A stretch of DNA of 64,000 nucleotides from Phormidium tenue FACHB-886 (lineage in GTDB: Bacteria; Cyanobacteriota; Cyanobacteriia; Elainellales; Elainellaceae). The stretch's first letter is position 1, and each line of letters opens with the position of its first letter. The stretch spans positions 62,001-126,000 of the forward strand of contig NZ_JACXWX010000012.1 of assembly GCF_014764505.1 (NCBI RefSeq), in the 5' to 3' direction. This document shows, one piece after another, positions 45,357 through 54,719 of the stretch. The notes under the pieces are model-generated. The model was not told the DNA's origin. It worked only from the letters and a program-made list of their open reading frames with translations, and ran no database searches. Made by a program: the position numbers and the translations under genes.

Positions 45357-45686
45357 TTACCAGCGACCGCCACCGCCGCCGCCACTACTGCGACCCCGGT
45401 TGCCACCACCCCAACCGCCGCCGTTCTGGGCAGGGCGACGCTCTTCGCGGGGTTTAGCTTTGTTGACTCGCAGATCACGACCCATCCACTCAGCGCCATC
45501 TAGCGCTTCGATGGCCGCATCCTCTTCCGCGTCCGAAGACATTTCCACGAAGCCAAAGCCACGCATCCGTCCCGTTTCGCGATCGACGGGTAGCTGTACC
45601 CGCTTTACCGTTCCGTATTCCGCAAAAATTGCGGTCACGTCTTCTTCTGCAACCTGATAAGACAGGTTACCCACATAAATCGACAT
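45357..45686 (-). CDS. Glycine-rich RRM RNA-binding protein
   Basis: 109 residues from the ATG at 45686, preceded by GGAGGAGC. The RRM has RNP2 SIYVGNLSY at the start and RNP1 RGFGFVEM in the middle, then a basic linker (NKAKPREERRP) and a Gly-rich tail (GGGWGGGNRGRSSGGGGGGRW). It belongs to the cyanobacterial cold-responsive Rbp family that binds RNA as a chaperone or stability factor. Such genes often precede rpsU, but not here. The 250-bp upstream region may be a regulated leader, though no clear structure was seen. Confidence 0.92.
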   Translation of the reverse strand: MSIYVGNLSYQVAEEDVTAIFAEYGTVKRVQLPVDRETGRMRGFGFVEMSSDAEEDAAIEALDGAEWMGRDLRVNKAKPREERRPAQNGGGWGGGNRGRSSGGGGGGRW

Positions 45687-45960
45687 GGGGAAGCTCCTCC
45701 AAATCATTAAAGATGTAGAGATCGAGATTCGGAGAACGCCCAGTCATGCAAAAATCTATCCAAGATCCAGCAAAGCTAAACACCATCAACCGAAATCAAA
45801 CTCGCCTGCTACGTTATACAGTCCTTAGTTTAGTCTATTCAGCAAGAAGGAGAAAGAGAGATAAAGGATTTGAAATGATAGGGGAGAGAGGATTTGCAAG
45901 GAGGCTATTAAGGACGGCTATCAACGATCAGCAGGTGAATGTCCCCCTTGCAATTGCTTG

Positions 45961-48105
45961 TCATCTCTCCTTTTCTCTGCCTACTAATATCACCACCGAT
46001 CGATCGCCCATCAAAATTTTGGATTGGTCTTTGAGCAGAGGTTCTTTGCCAGGTTCCCAAATGTCTTGGGGGGGAGTAAGAGCGGTATTTGCAAAGATAT
46101 GCCAGCGGTGATCGATTGGCAGCTTGGGTAGCTCAAAGCAGTGTGATTCCCAATGCATGTTCATTGCAACATAGAGGTAATCATCTCGGACGCTACCGCC
46201 TTTAGCATGTTTGCCGCACAGCATAAAGGCGAGCGTGCGGCAATAGTCTGCCCAATCGGGTTTATTTGCTTCAACCCCATGCCAACTGATGTCAGCGTAA
46301 CCGCTGCCCATGTAGTCGCGGTTGCGGAAGTATTCGCGGCTGCGCAGGACGGGATGGGCATTGCGGAAGGCGATGCAGCCTTTGACAAAGCGGAAAAAGT
46401 CAGCGTGGGTGTTTAGCAGCGTCCAGTCTAGCCAGTTGAACTCGGAGTCATGGCAGTAGGTGTTGTTGTTGCCGTGCTGGGTACGCCCCACCTCATCGCC
46501 CATCAGCAGCATCGGCACACCCTGGCTAATCATCAAGATGGCGATCGCGTTCCGCATCTGTCGCCAGCGCAGCTTCAGGATTTTAGGGTCAGTGGTTTCG
46601 CCTTCAATGCCGCAGTTCCAGCTCTCGTTGTCGTTTGTACCGTCGCGATTTTCTTCGTCGTTAGTTTCGTTGTGTTTCTCGTTATAGGAGACGAGATCTC
46701 GCAGCGTGAAACCATCGTGGGCGGTAATGAAGTTAATAGAGCTGTCCACATCACGCCCAGCTTTGGCATAAAGGTCGGGCGAGCCTTGCAGTCGTTGAGC
46801 GACTTCGGTAACTAGCCCATCTCCTTTAATAAATTTGCGAATTGCATCTCGGTATTTGCCGTTCCACTCGCCCCAGCGATCGTAGTCGGGAAAAGAGCCG
46901 ACCTGATACAGACCGCCTGCATCCCAAGCCTCGGCAATTAGCTTGCATTTGGCCAAGATAGGGTCGTATGCCAGATTTTCTAACAGCGGCGGGTTTGCCA
47001 GCGGTACACCGTCTTGGTCACGCCCCAAAATTGATGCCAGATCAAACCGAAAGCCGTCAACGTGATACTCCGATGCCCAGTAGCGGAGGCAATCCAGCAC
47101 AAACACACGCACCACTGGATGGTTGCAATTGAGCGTATTGCCACAGCCGCTGAAGTTGTAGTAATAGCCTTCAGGGGTCAGCATGTAATAAGTTTTGTTA
47201 TCAAGACCCCGGAAGGAAATGGTGGGCCCATTTTCGTTGCCTTCGGCAGTGTGGTTAAACACCACATCCAGGATGACTTCGATGCCGTTTTGGTGTAGCT
47301 CCTTAATCAAGGCTTTCAGCTCGTTTTGCTGGTTGCCATCCTTGCCAGATGCTGCATAGCCTGCTTTGGGCGCATAAAACCCGACCGTGTTGTAGCCCCA
47401 GTAGTTAAACAAGCGATCGCTTGTCAGGGGGTTGTGGCGGGGGTTGTCCATTTCATCAAACTCGAAGATGGGCATCAGCTCAACGCAGTTGATCCCTAAA
47501 TCTTTCAGGTAAGGGATTTTTTCTCTCAATCCAGCGAAAGTGCCACGTTGTTCTGGCGGCAGCTCCGATGAAGGATGGCGGGTGAAGCCGCGCACGTGCA
47601 TTTCGTAAATGATGAGATCTGCTTCCGGAATTTCTAGGGGGCGATCGCCCTCCCAGTCAAAATCGCTGCCGCTAATCTGGGCGCGGTAGGGGTAGATTTC
47701 TTCCTGGGGCAGAGGAGTGCCCCACACGCTGCGCCCACCGATGCTTTTGGCGTAGGGGTCAAGCAAAATTTTGGAAGGATCGAAGCGATGCCCGGCTTTG
47801 GGGTCGAAGGGCCCGCCGATCCGATAGCCATATTCGATATCTTCATAGTTCAAGTCTTGGACGATCATGCTAACCACGTTGCCCAAGCGAAACTGTCGCA
47901 GAAACGGGATTTCGGCAAAAGGTTCGGGTGCGCCCTTCTTAAACAACACCAGAGTTGCAGTGGTTGCGTGGTTAGAAAACACCGAAAAATTGATGCCTCC
48001 CAGCACGGGCGTTGCGCCAAAGGGAAAGGGAATCCCTCTCCGCAGTTCAAAGCCAGCGTAGGTATAGGAGTGGTGAACTGTCATCTGAGTTGTGCTGAGG
48101 GGCAT
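45961..48105 (-). CDS. glgX: Glycogen debranching enzyme GlgX (isoamylase family)
   Basis: GH13 enzyme that hydrolyses alpha-1,6 branches during glycogen breakdown. An N-terminal CBM48-like domain (FPFGATPVLGGINFSVFSNH) precedes the catalytic barrel: VILDVVFNHTAEGN, the nucleophile Asp in GFRFDLASILG, the acid/base Glu in LIAEAWDAGGLYQVG and the transition-state Asp in FITAHDGFTLRDLVSYNEKH. A C-terminal beta domain follows. 714 residues is typical. It is divergent from cysC across 370 bp. Confidence 0.95.
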   Translation of the reverse strand: MPLSTTQMTVHHSYTYAGFELRRGIPFPFGATPVLGGINFSVFSNHATTATLVLFKKGAPEPFAEIPFLRQFRLGNVVSMIVQDLNYEDIEYGYRIGGPFDPKAGHRFDPSKILLDPYAKSIGGRSVWGTPLPQEEIYPYRAQISGSDFDWEGDRPLEIPEADLIIYEMHVRGFTRHPSSELPPEQRGTFAGLREKIPYLKDLGINCVELMPIFEFDEMDNPRHNPLTSDRLFNYWGYNTVGFYAPKAGYAASGKDGNQQNELKALIKELHQNGIEVILDVVFNHTAEGNENGPTISFRGLDNKTYYMLTPEGYYYNFSGCGNTLNCNHPVVRVFVLDCLRYWASEYHVDGFRFDLASILGRDQDGVPLANPPLLENLAYDPILAKCKLIAEAWDAGGLYQVGSFPDYDRWGEWNGKYRDAIRKFIKGDGLVTEVAQRLQGSPDLYAKAGRDVDSSINFITAHDGFTLRDLVSYNEKHNETNDEENRDGTNDNESWNCGIEGETTDPKILKLRWRQMRNAIAILMISQGVPMLLMGDEVGRTQHGNNNTYCHDSEFNWLDWTLLNTHADFFRFVKGCIAFRNAHPVLRSREYFRNRDYMGSGYADISWHGVEANKPDWADYCRTLAFMLCGKHAKGGSVRDDYLYVAMNMHWESHCFELPKLPIDHRWHIFANTALTPPQDIWEPGKEPLLKDQSKILMGDRSVVILVGREKER

Positions 48106-48475
48106 AAAATCACTGAAACAAGGGGAAGTACTGCATCTGGATGCTACAAATGCAACACTCTAAAAACTCTCTCATGAAATGCTTCCGAGTAGACACTGCG
48201 AATTAATGGGGAATCTCCCGACATATTGCATCGATGAGCCAAGCAACCCTTCTGCTGCAAGCCTCAGGCGTACTGCCAACAAGGAATAAATTCTGTAGTC
48301 TTTGCAGCGATCGCTGCACTTTCTGGCTCTAGTTTGCCCAAAAGCCAATTCTAATCCCACAGCATTGCTAACCCCACAGCCCATTTATAGCTTCCTTTGG
48401 AGAAAGGCGATCGTAGGCTATGATTTCAGATGACTTTCTGAGCAATTTAAGCAAATCTGCCTTTCAAGAATAAGC
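48106..48475. other. Divergent promoter region between glgX and cysC
   Basis: 370 bases that must carry both promoters. A 70-codon minus-strand frame at 48172-48384 has no supporting features. No strong palindrome or hairpin was found. Confidence 0.4.
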
Positions 48476-49036
48476 ATGACTGAAACACATCGTGGCGTAA
48501 CCGTTTGGTTTACAGGTCTTAGCGGAGCCGGTAAAACCACTATCCGCATGGAAGTTGAGCAAATCTTGCGGACTCAAGGCTATAAGGTGGAAGTGCTAGA
48601 CGGCGATATTGTGCGGCAAAACTTGACAAAGGGATTGGGCTTCAGCAAGGCAGACCGGGATGAAAATATCCGTCGAATTGGCTTTGTCTCACATCTGTTG
48701 ACCCGCAATGGGGTGATCGTTTTGGTGTCAGCGATCTCTCCCTATCGCGAAATTCGTGATGAGGCGAGGAGCCGAATTGGTGAGTTTGTTGAGGTTTATG
48801 TGAACGCCCCGCTTGATGTTTGTGAACAGCGTGATGTAAAGGGTTTGTATAAGAAAGCTCGTGCAGGAGAAATTAAACAATTCACAGGAATTGACGACCC
48901 CTATGAACCGCCGCTTTCTCCAGAGGTGGAATGTAAAACCGATCAAGAAACACTGAAAGAAAGCACTGCGAAGGTGATTGCAAAACTGGAGGAGATGGGC
49001 TATTTAATGACAAGCAAGGCTACCCACAGTTTATAA
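48476..49036 (+). CDS. cysC: Adenylylsulfate (APS) kinase
   Basis: Phosphorylates APS to PAPS in sulfate assimilation and sulfation. The P-loop is GLSGAGKTT near residue 13, with the APS-binding region [21 protein letters not shown] and [20 protein letters not shown]. The lid contains [20 protein letters not shown]. 186 residues, stand-alone (no CysN or sulfurylase fusion). No other sulfate gene is adjacent. It ends at a hairpin shared with convergent yqeK. Confidence 0.94.
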   Translation: MTETHRGVTVWFTGLSGAGKTTIRMEVEQILRTQGYKVEVLDGDIVRQNLTKGLGFSKADRDENIRRIGFVSHLLTRNGVIVLVSAISPYREIRDEARSRIGEFVEVYVNAPLDVCEQRDVKGLYKKARAGEIKQFTGIDDPYEPPLSPEVECKTDQETLKESTAKVIAKLEEMGYLMTSKATHSL

Positions 49037-49058
49037 GCTCCAAGGACGTTAAGAGTAT

Positions 49059-49091
49059 TTTAAGGGCGGGCATGTTCTGCCTGCCCTTAAA
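49059..49091. terminator. Terminator between convergent cysC and yqeK
   Basis: TTTAAGGGCGGGCA (49059-49072) pairs with TGCCTGCCCTTAAA (49078-49091), with one G-U pair, around TGTTC. Confidence 0.75.
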
Positions 49092-49141
49092 GCAAATGTC
49101 GGACTTTTAGATATATTTTTTGTGCTCCAAGCCAGTTTTGA

Positions 49142-49714
49142 CTATGCAATTGCCTTTTGCATAAACCAATTGCGGGTCAGCAAAGCGCGAGGATGAATGA
49201 GGAAATGACGTTCCAACAGGTAGGTGAGCGTATAGTCGCAAGTCCGCCACACGGCTAGCTCTAAATCTTCGTAGCTGAGATCTCGCAGCTCATTCAGTTC
49301 TAGCGTATCACCGCGTCCAAGTTCCAAGGTATCGGCCAGAAAAATGATGCAGCTGAGCGAACTCATACCTGGCGCACCTAACGTGTGATGGGCGATCGCC
49401 TCCAAAATTTCCTGATCCTCAACGCCAAATTCGTCTCTAGCGACGATCGCCCCCACGTCTGCATGAAGCAAATGGGGATTGGCTAAGTCTACCGGATCTA
49501 GCGGTAACCCTTCCTGCTGCGCCATTTCCAACAGCTTCTCTGACTTAAAATATTTGGCGAGGTCGTGCATCAAGGCAGCTTGAGCCGCTCTCCCTTCATC
49601 TATGCCATGTTGCCGAGCTAGGTCAACTGACATCTGCTCGACACGCAGAATATGTTCAAGCCGATGCGCTGGAACATGATCACTCAGCCAATCCAAAACC
49701 TGCTGTCGCAACAT
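49142..49714 (-). CDS. yqeK: HD-domain bis(5'-nucleosyl)-tetraphosphatase YqeK
   Basis: 190-residue HD-superfamily hydrolase that splits Ap4A symmetrically to ADP. The metal motif is in HRLEHILRVEQM (His), AALMHDLAKYF (His-Asp) and then HADVGAIVARDEFG and AIAHHTLG. The C-terminus extends about 20 residues beyond the compact Bacillus enzyme. In other bacteria yqeK lies near nadD and rsfS, but not here. ATG start at 49714. Confidence 0.9.
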   Translation of the reverse strand: MLRQQVLDWLSDHVPAHRLEHILRVEQMSVDLARQHGIDEGRAAQAALMHDLAKYFKSEKLLEMAQQEGLPLDPVDLANPHLLHADVGAIVARDEFGVEDQEILEAIAHHTLGAPGMSSLSCIIFLADTLELGRGDTLELNELRDLSYEDLELAVWRTCDYTLTYLLERHFLIHPRALLTRNWFMQKAIA

Positions 49715-49950
49715 GCAACCTCTCAGCTATCCAATGCAGCAATATTTGCCTCTCTAGTCTACCTTTCTACCTTCTTACAGCAGGTTTTACTGGAATAGAC
49801 TACAAATGCTGCACGAGCGCAGCTTCCAATAAAAAACTGGTTTTAACAAAATATCCGGCGCTATAGTTTAACTCTCTGGAGATGCTGTAGAAACATCTGA
49901 CCAGCAACACAGTTGTAGAAGACAGTTGTAAAAGACAAAGGATTGCCATC

Positions 49951-50730
49951 GTGAATGAACTGATTCAACTTGATCTGGCACGATTGGGGCTGGCTATGGG
50001 GCTGATGGTGTTAGCGGTTGCCCTTTCTGCATGGCAGCGATTGGGGCTCGAGGGTAGCTTGACGATCGCCACAGGGCGCACGATTTTACAGCTGCTGGTT
50101 GTCGGGTATGTTTTAGAAATTATTTTTGCAGTTAATTCGCCTTGGGCGGTGTTGGGAATTGTGATGGCGATGAGCGCGATCGCTGCTGTGGTGGCGCGCA
50201 ATCGGATCAGCAGAAAAGTTCCACATCTATTGCCGATCGTTGGTGGAGCAATTGTGTTCAGCAGTGCCTTTACGCTGGCTTACACTACGCTGCTGGTGCT
50301 ACAGCCCGAAACCTGGTATAACCCCCGCTACCTGGTTCCCTTGGCGGGCATTTTGCTTGGCAATACCATGAATGCGGCGGCGATCGCTGGAGAGCGCTTT
50401 GTAACAACGCTCAACAACAGCCAGCTTGAGATTGAAACACATTTAAGCTTAGGCGCAACGCCGCAGCAAGCCACCTGGCAATACCGTCGAGATGCCATTA
50501 AAGCTGGACTCATTCCTACGATCAATTCAATGATGGTGGTGGGGCTTGTGACCTTGCCTGGAGTTTTTACAGGGCAGGTTTTGGGCGGCATTAATCCTCT
50601 TAATGCCGCACTCTATCAAATCCTAATTATGTTTGTGCTAGCGATCGCTACACTGATCTGCACCAGCTTAGTGATTCAAGGCGTCGATCGTCAGTTCTTT
50701 AATGCAGCAGCCCAATTAAGAACCTATTGA
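49951..50730 (+). CDS. ABC transporter permease of the FetB/UPF0014 family
   Basis: 259-residue integral membrane protein with about seven helices. The conserved block LGNTMNAAAIAGERF and the cytoplasmic loop SLGATPQQATWQYRRDAIKAG, followed by PTINSMMVVGLVTLPGVFTG, are diagnostic of FetB. In Escherichia coli FetAB is linked to iron export and oxidative-stress resistance; plant STAR2 relatives affect aluminium tolerance. The cognate ATPase (FetA) is not adjacent, so it must be elsewhere or absent. GTG start at 49951. Confidence 0.87.
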   Translation: MNELIQLDLARLGLAMGLMVLAVALSAWQRLGLEGSLTIATGRTILQLLVVGYVLEIIFAVNSPWAVLGIVMAMSAIAAVVARNRISRKVPHLLPIVGGAIVFSSAFTLAYTTLLVLQPETWYNPRYLVPLAGILLGNTMNAAAIAGERFVTTLNNSQLEIETHLSLGATPQQATWQYRRDAIKAGLIPTINSMMVVGLVTLPGVFTGQVLGGINPLNAALYQILIMFVLAIATLICTSLVIQGVDRQFFNAAAQLRTY

Positions 50731-51277
50731 AGAGGTTTCTCAAGCATTCACAGTTTAATGGGACTCAGCAGCACTCTATCACCTACCGCAGGAAGATAGA
50801 GCTAAATGTAACTGAGATAAATGTTTTTCTATTCGGTAGGAGCAACGCGATCGGTTCTTAGCCATTAATTTGCAGTTCAGAAATAGTTGAGCTATGAAGC
50901 AATTAGGAGCACTAATTCCTCTAAAGCTGCATAAATAGTAAAGATTTTCATGAAAAATCTCCTATTAAGAATTCTGCTCTTGTAGCACACAGACAAACTT
51001 CATAAAGCATTTAATTTTTAATAAAAATATCTAAGCAATCTCCAGTTTCACGCCCGGCTACTGTTTCTGGGCTGTTGGTTTTCAAGCAACTTCTAAGAAA
51101 TATTAATTTCTTAGAAATAATGAATTCGCTCTATCTGCAAACCCTAAAAAAAATGGAAGCCACAAATGAGCGTGAAATTGCCGGAAACTCTTTACAGCAA
51201 AGGTTCTAGCTATTAAATCGAACAGAAATAGCCACAGCCTGTCGAGCTATAGTAGCCGGTAGCGTGCCGAACCCTGT
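50731..51277. other. Intergenic region with an AT-rich palindrome
   Basis: 547 AT-rich bases. A palindrome TTCTAAGAAAT-ATTA-ATTTCTTAGAA lies at 51091-51116, and a weaker one (AGATTTTCATGAAAAATCT) at about 50941-50961. No open frame with a ribosome binding site was found. The promoter of the pseudo-receiver gene is expected at the right end. Confidence 0.5.
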
Positions 51278-51682
51278 ATGAAACCTTTATATAACCCCTC
51301 CTGTAGCTACGTTTTGGTTCTTAATCAGAATGCAGAAAATCTGCAAGCGCTCGAACTGCTGATGAACCAGATGCGCTGCCCGATGGTAATTACTCATTCT
51401 CTGGCACAGGCGATCGCTACTGTTAGCCAAACTCCTCCCTACTTAATTATCCTCGCGGGAAATCAGCAAACCTGGTCAAAAAGCCTAATTACTGAGTTTC
51501 GTAAATTTGCCAATACACGCAAAACGACGATCGTTGCTCTGACAGATTTTCATGCCCCTAGCTGGCTTCCCCAAGAAGATAATCCGGGTCTGGATGGTTT
51601 TCTTGTAAAGCCGCTCAACGGTGAAGTGCTAAGTTCGGTGGTTCACTCTGCTTGGGTCAGGCAGTGCTGTGAATCTGTTTAG
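51278..51682 (+). CDS. Receiver-like domain lacking the phosphorylation site (pseudo-receiver)
   Basis: 134 residues with the pattern of a CheY fold (YVLVLNQNAENLQALELLM, then PPYLIILAG, ALTDF, GFLVKPLNGEVL). The acidic pair after beta-1 is replaced by Asn-Gln (LNQNAEN), and the phospho-Asp position after beta-3 is Ala60 (LIILA). Only the Lys of VKPL is kept, so it cannot be phosphorylated in the normal way. It may act as a protein-interaction module. No kinase or output domain is adjacent. Confidence 0.78.
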   Translation: MKPLYNPSCSYVLVLNQNAENLQALELLMNQMRCPMVITHSLAQAIATVSQTPPYLIILAGNQQTWSKSLITEFRKFANTRKTTIVALTDFHAPSWLPQEDNPGLDGFLVKPLNGEVLSSVVHSAWVRQCCESV

Positions 51683-51754
51683 CAATCGGGCACTGTTTCA
51701 ACCTTACGAGAATAGAAACGATAGACTGGCAGTAGGGAGATTCATCACTTCACT

Positions 51755-52444
51755 ATGCAGTTTGCGCCGCTCTATCCGCTTCTTCATCGGGTCCTAAAAC
51801 CTGCTTTTCCGGCTTGTCTCTGGGCAGGCGGTAGCCATGAGAAAACAGTTGCCCTCACGTTTGATGATGGGCCACATCCCCAGTTCACGCTGCCACTTTT
51901 GCAAGTCCTAGATCGCTACCAAGTGCCAGCCAGCTTCTTTTGGTTGGGCATCTGCGTTGAGCGATCGCCCGCTGTTGCCCAAGAAGTTTGGCAGCGGGGG
52001 CATTGGATTGGGTTACATGGCTATGATCACATTTCGTTTCCCAAGCTCTCGGCAACCGAACTACGAGACTCGCTTGTAAAGACCCAAACCGCGATCGCTA
52101 GAGCTTGCCAAATTGACCCAGACTATGTGCAGCAGCACGTGCGCGATGTGCGTCCCCCCAATGGACTTTTCACGCCGCAAACCTTGATCTACCTCAACCA
52201 GTGGAACTTCCGCCCGGTGATGTGGAGCGTTGTGCCAGAGGATTGGGTACGTCCGGGGGTTGAGGTGGCAGCTCAGCGTGTGATGCGGCAAACTCAAAAC
52301 GGCTCGGTGATTGTATTACATGATGGCTACTGCGGGGGTGAAGATGTTGCAGAAACCGTCGATCGCCTGATTCCCGCGCTTCTGGAGCAGGGCTACAGTT
52401 TTGTGACGGTCGATCAGCTCTGGCAACAGCGAGTCTGTGTTTGA
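51755..52444 (+). CDS. Polysaccharide deacetylase family protein (NodB fold, CE4)
   Basis: 229 residues. The CE4 motif 1 is VALTFDDGPHPQFT, with both Asp residues; motif 2, usually HxxxH, is HGYDH within GLHGYDHISF. Later motifs are RPPNGLFTPQ, WSVVPEDWVRPG and VIVLHDG. It likely removes N-acetyl groups from peptidoglycan or another glycan. No clear signal peptide is present, which is unusual if it acts on the wall. It follows the pseudo-receiver by 72 bp. Confidence 0.87.
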   Translation: MQFAPLYPLLHRVLKPAFPACLWAGGSHEKTVALTFDDGPHPQFTLPLLQVLDRYQVPASFFWLGICVERSPAVAQEVWQRGHWIGLHGYDHISFPKLSATELRDSLVKTQTAIARACQIDPDYVQQHVRDVRPPNGLFTPQTLIYLNQWNFRPVMWSVVPEDWVRPGVEVAAQRVMRQTQNGSVIVLHDGYCGGEDVAETVDRLIPALLEQGYSFVTVDQLWQQRVCV

Positions 52445-52649
52445 TCTATGCGGATGATTTGACGAAAGGTAGCTCCAAATCCAGGCATTTCCAGGTACTT
52501 ACAGCAATACCCAATCGTGTAAGGTATGGATTTATTGTTGTATGCTGCGCCCCACGCGTTATATGACGATAAACCAACCTTCACTTGAGCGCGACGCGCT
52601 ATATCCGTATTATGGAGGCGATTAAAGATTAGTCACTAGGAGCAATCTT

Positions 52650-53303
52650 CTGTCTCTTAACGCAATTTCTATTCCCGCCAAAACTGGACAGCCCAAAGGC
52701 TTACTGGTAATGCTGCACGGTTGGGGTGCTAACGCTCAAGATGTCGCGGCTTTGTCTACTTACCTAGATTTGCCCGACTACCAGTTTCTCTTCCCCAATG
52801 CACCCTTTCCGCATCCTTACGCACCCAGCGGTAAGATGTGGTACAGCTTACCTTCCGATTACAGTTTTTTCAGCAGCCCTACCTTCCGTGACCAGCCAGA
52901 GCTGCGAGAGAGTCGATCGCAACTTTTAGAGTGGCTGCAGTCGCTAGAAAGCATTACAGGTATCTCATTAGAACGAACGATCCTGGGCGGTTTTTCGCAG
53001 GGTGGAGCAATGACGTTAGATGTGGGACTGGAACTGCCTTTGAGGGCACTGCTGGTTCTGAGCGGCTTTCTACATGCGCCGCCGCCTGCTGAAATTTCTC
53101 TACCTCTTCCGCCCGTTCTAATCGTGCATGGTCGTTATGATCCAGTTGTTCCACTCGCAGCAGCCCAGCAGATCCAGCAGAGCCTGTTGAATTTAGGGGC
53201 ATCAGTGCAATATTTCGAGGAAGACATGGGACATGAGATCCAACCAGTTGTGTTAAGCCATATGCAAAGTTTTATGGAAGATATTGCTGTAATTTCCGAG
53301 TAA
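52650..53303 (+). CDS. Alpha/beta hydrolase (carboxylesterase/phospholipase type) with probable CTG start
   Basis: The hydrolase core is MLHGWGANAQDVAALSTYLD, FPNAPFPHP, the nucleophile elbow GGFSQGGAM, HGRYDPVVPL with the acid and GHEIQP with the His. The first ATG is at 52710, but it would remove the first beta strand (NAISIPAKTGQPKGLLV), which is in frame upstream. Between the in-frame stop at 52623-52625 and that ATG the only usable initiator is CTG at 52650, which has AGGAG (52638-52642) seven bases before it. 217 residues from CTG. Substrate probably short acyl esters; not known. Confidence 0.82.
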   Translation: MSLNAISIPAKTGQPKGLLVMLHGWGANAQDVAALSTYLDLPDYQFLFPNAPFPHPYAPSGKMWYSLPSDYSFFSSPTFRDQPELRESRSQLLEWLQSLESITGISLERTILGGFSQGGAMTLDVGLELPLRALLVLSGFLHAPPPAEISLPLPPVLIVHGRYDPVVPLAAAQQIQQSLLNLGASVQYFEEDMGHEIQPVVLSHMQSFMEDIAVISE

Positions 53304-53534
53304 GCACGGGGGAGCGAGTAGGATGGGAAAAAGGTTGCTCGTACCACTACGGTACATTTATAAGAACTAAATGAACTTTCTGCTGAAGAGCGGCGAGAAA
53401 ACTCGTTTAGTTTCGGTCATCTTAGTTTGGATTTATCTACGCTGGTTTGTAACGGTGTACTGCTAAGCGATAGTGACGTTCAATTGAGCAATCGAATGAC
53501 TGAGCGACTGGAGCGATACTGAGAGGGGATGGCG

Positions 53535-53747
53535 ATGAAAACGTTGCATTTTTCAGGACAAACTGTTGCGCAGGTTACGGAAATTGATGTTGCGGCATTA
53601 GCAAAACGTCTAGAGCAAGACGATTACAAAAGTCCCTTTGATGGCTTGCAAGATTGGCACCTGTTGAGAGCGATCGCCTTTCAGCGCCCCGAAATGGTTG
53701 AACCTTACCTTTACCTATTGGATCTAGAGGCATACGACGAAGCCTAA
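53535..53747 (+). CDS. Small conserved cyanobacterial protein (DUF2555-like)
   Basis: 70 residues from the ATG at 53535 (MKTLHFSGQTVAQV), with GAGGGGATGG upstream. The sequence is strongly patterned: AKRLEQDDYKSPFDGLQDWH, LLRAIAFQRPE and a terminal YLYLLDLEAYDEA. I associate this pattern with the cyanobacterial family DUF2555. It is soluble and helical. Function unknown. Confidence 0.8.
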   Translation: MKTLHFSGQTVAQVTEIDVAALAKRLEQDDYKSPFDGLQDWHLLRAIAFQRPEMVEPYLYLLDLEAYDEA

Positions 53748-53812
53748 GGGTTGCTGGTGTTCCTTTGCCTACTGCAGTTTTGTGTATCAACTTGTCAATT
53801 ACTGGTCACGAA

Positions 53813-54298
53813 TCAGTTTTTAATTGAGGTTAGCTCTTGACAAGACAGTAGCGGGGGGTGAGATTCGCTTGGCTGGACTGTGACGTTGATTGTATAGCGA
53901 TCTGCAGTGGATGCAGATAGGGCGATCGCCACAGTTTTGTCTTTGTCATTTGTCTCGATGCTGGGCTGAATCTCTGAAGCAGAGAAGCCTGAAGGAGTAG
54001 ACTCTGAAGAAACGCTGAGATGAACGGTTTCCGCATCCGCTGAGGGGCTAACCGTAATGCTCAGCGTTTTTGCTGAGGAAGGGTTCAGCCGCGTAGCATT
54101 GGCAGACTGTTGATCCACGTCGAGCGTAGGCAATGACAGAATCTGTGGCAGGCTGGTTATTACGAAGGCAACTAAAGAACCCGTAAACAGCAGCGATGCC
54201 AATAACAGTTTGCATTCACGTCTTTGCGCTTGGGGTGGAACGGTAAAGCCGTCAGAATAGGGATTAGCGAGGCGGGTGGTGTCTGATGCGAATTTCAT
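53813..54298 (-). CDS. Hypothetical single-span exported protein
   Basis: 161 residues. A 30-residue cytoplasmic N-terminus with PPQAQRREC precedes one transmembrane segment (LLLASLLFTGSLVAFVITSL). The rest is Ser/Thr/Val-rich and reads like an alternating beta domain (TLSITVSPSADAETVHLSV, YTINVTVQPSES) that would lie outside the cytoplasm. The ribosome binding site (GGAGATGACG) is good. I do not recognise the family. Confidence 0.65.
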   Translation of the reverse strand: MKFASDTTRLANPYSDGFTVPPQAQRRECKLLLASLLFTGSLVAFVITSLPQILSLPTLDVDQQSANATRLNPSSAKTLSITVSPSADAETVHLSVSSESTPSGFSASEIQPSIETNDKDKTVAIALSASTADRYTINVTVQPSESHPPLLSCQELTSIKN

Positions 54299-54719
54299 AG
54301 CGTCATCTCCTGATGAATCTGCATGACTTTAGAGCATGACTTTAGAGTAGGTGGGTTGCCTTAGCCTGTCTGCTAGAAAAAGTCATGAGAAGTCAGAACT
54401 TCAAGTAAGTTCTCGGAGGCTCTATCTCCTCATAACTGCTATTGGAGGGCTCTGTCTCTGGAACTGCACTGTTTCACAAACCAGCTACGGAAAAACCAAT
54501 TGCTTCAGGTTGAGGGAACAGGGGACAGAAGATCAGGTAGGGCTAAGCAGGGGCTGATCATCACAAAATTCAGAAGATTAGCTTGAGGTTGCAAAGTTTG
54601 AAGCTAAATTTCGCAAAGTTACCCGCAGTGACACTTTGTGGGTTTCCGGCGATCGCGCCTCTGTCAGTGGAACCCTGATGAAGGCAACCAGTCAGATATT
54701 TTTAGAGTTAGGAGATCTT
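54299..54719. other. Intergenic region, no convincing gene
   Basis: 421 bases between divergent small genes. An open frame at 54351-54557 with a short hydrophobic stretch lacks a ribosome binding site and a credible protein pattern. Promoters for both neighbours are expected. Confidence 0.4.

Noticed and set aside
45357-45686. Long plus-strand frames opposite the RNA-binding protein gene
   Set aside because: They are antisense shadows of the Gly-rich coding sequence; the RRM motifs and ribosome binding site are on the minus strand.
48172-48384. 70-codon minus-strand frame between glgX and cysC
   Set aside because: No supporting signal; the region is a divergent promoter.
54351-54557. 68-codon plus-strand frame with a short hydrophobic stretch
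   Set aside because: No ribosome binding site; the hydrophobic part is too short and irregular for a real helix.
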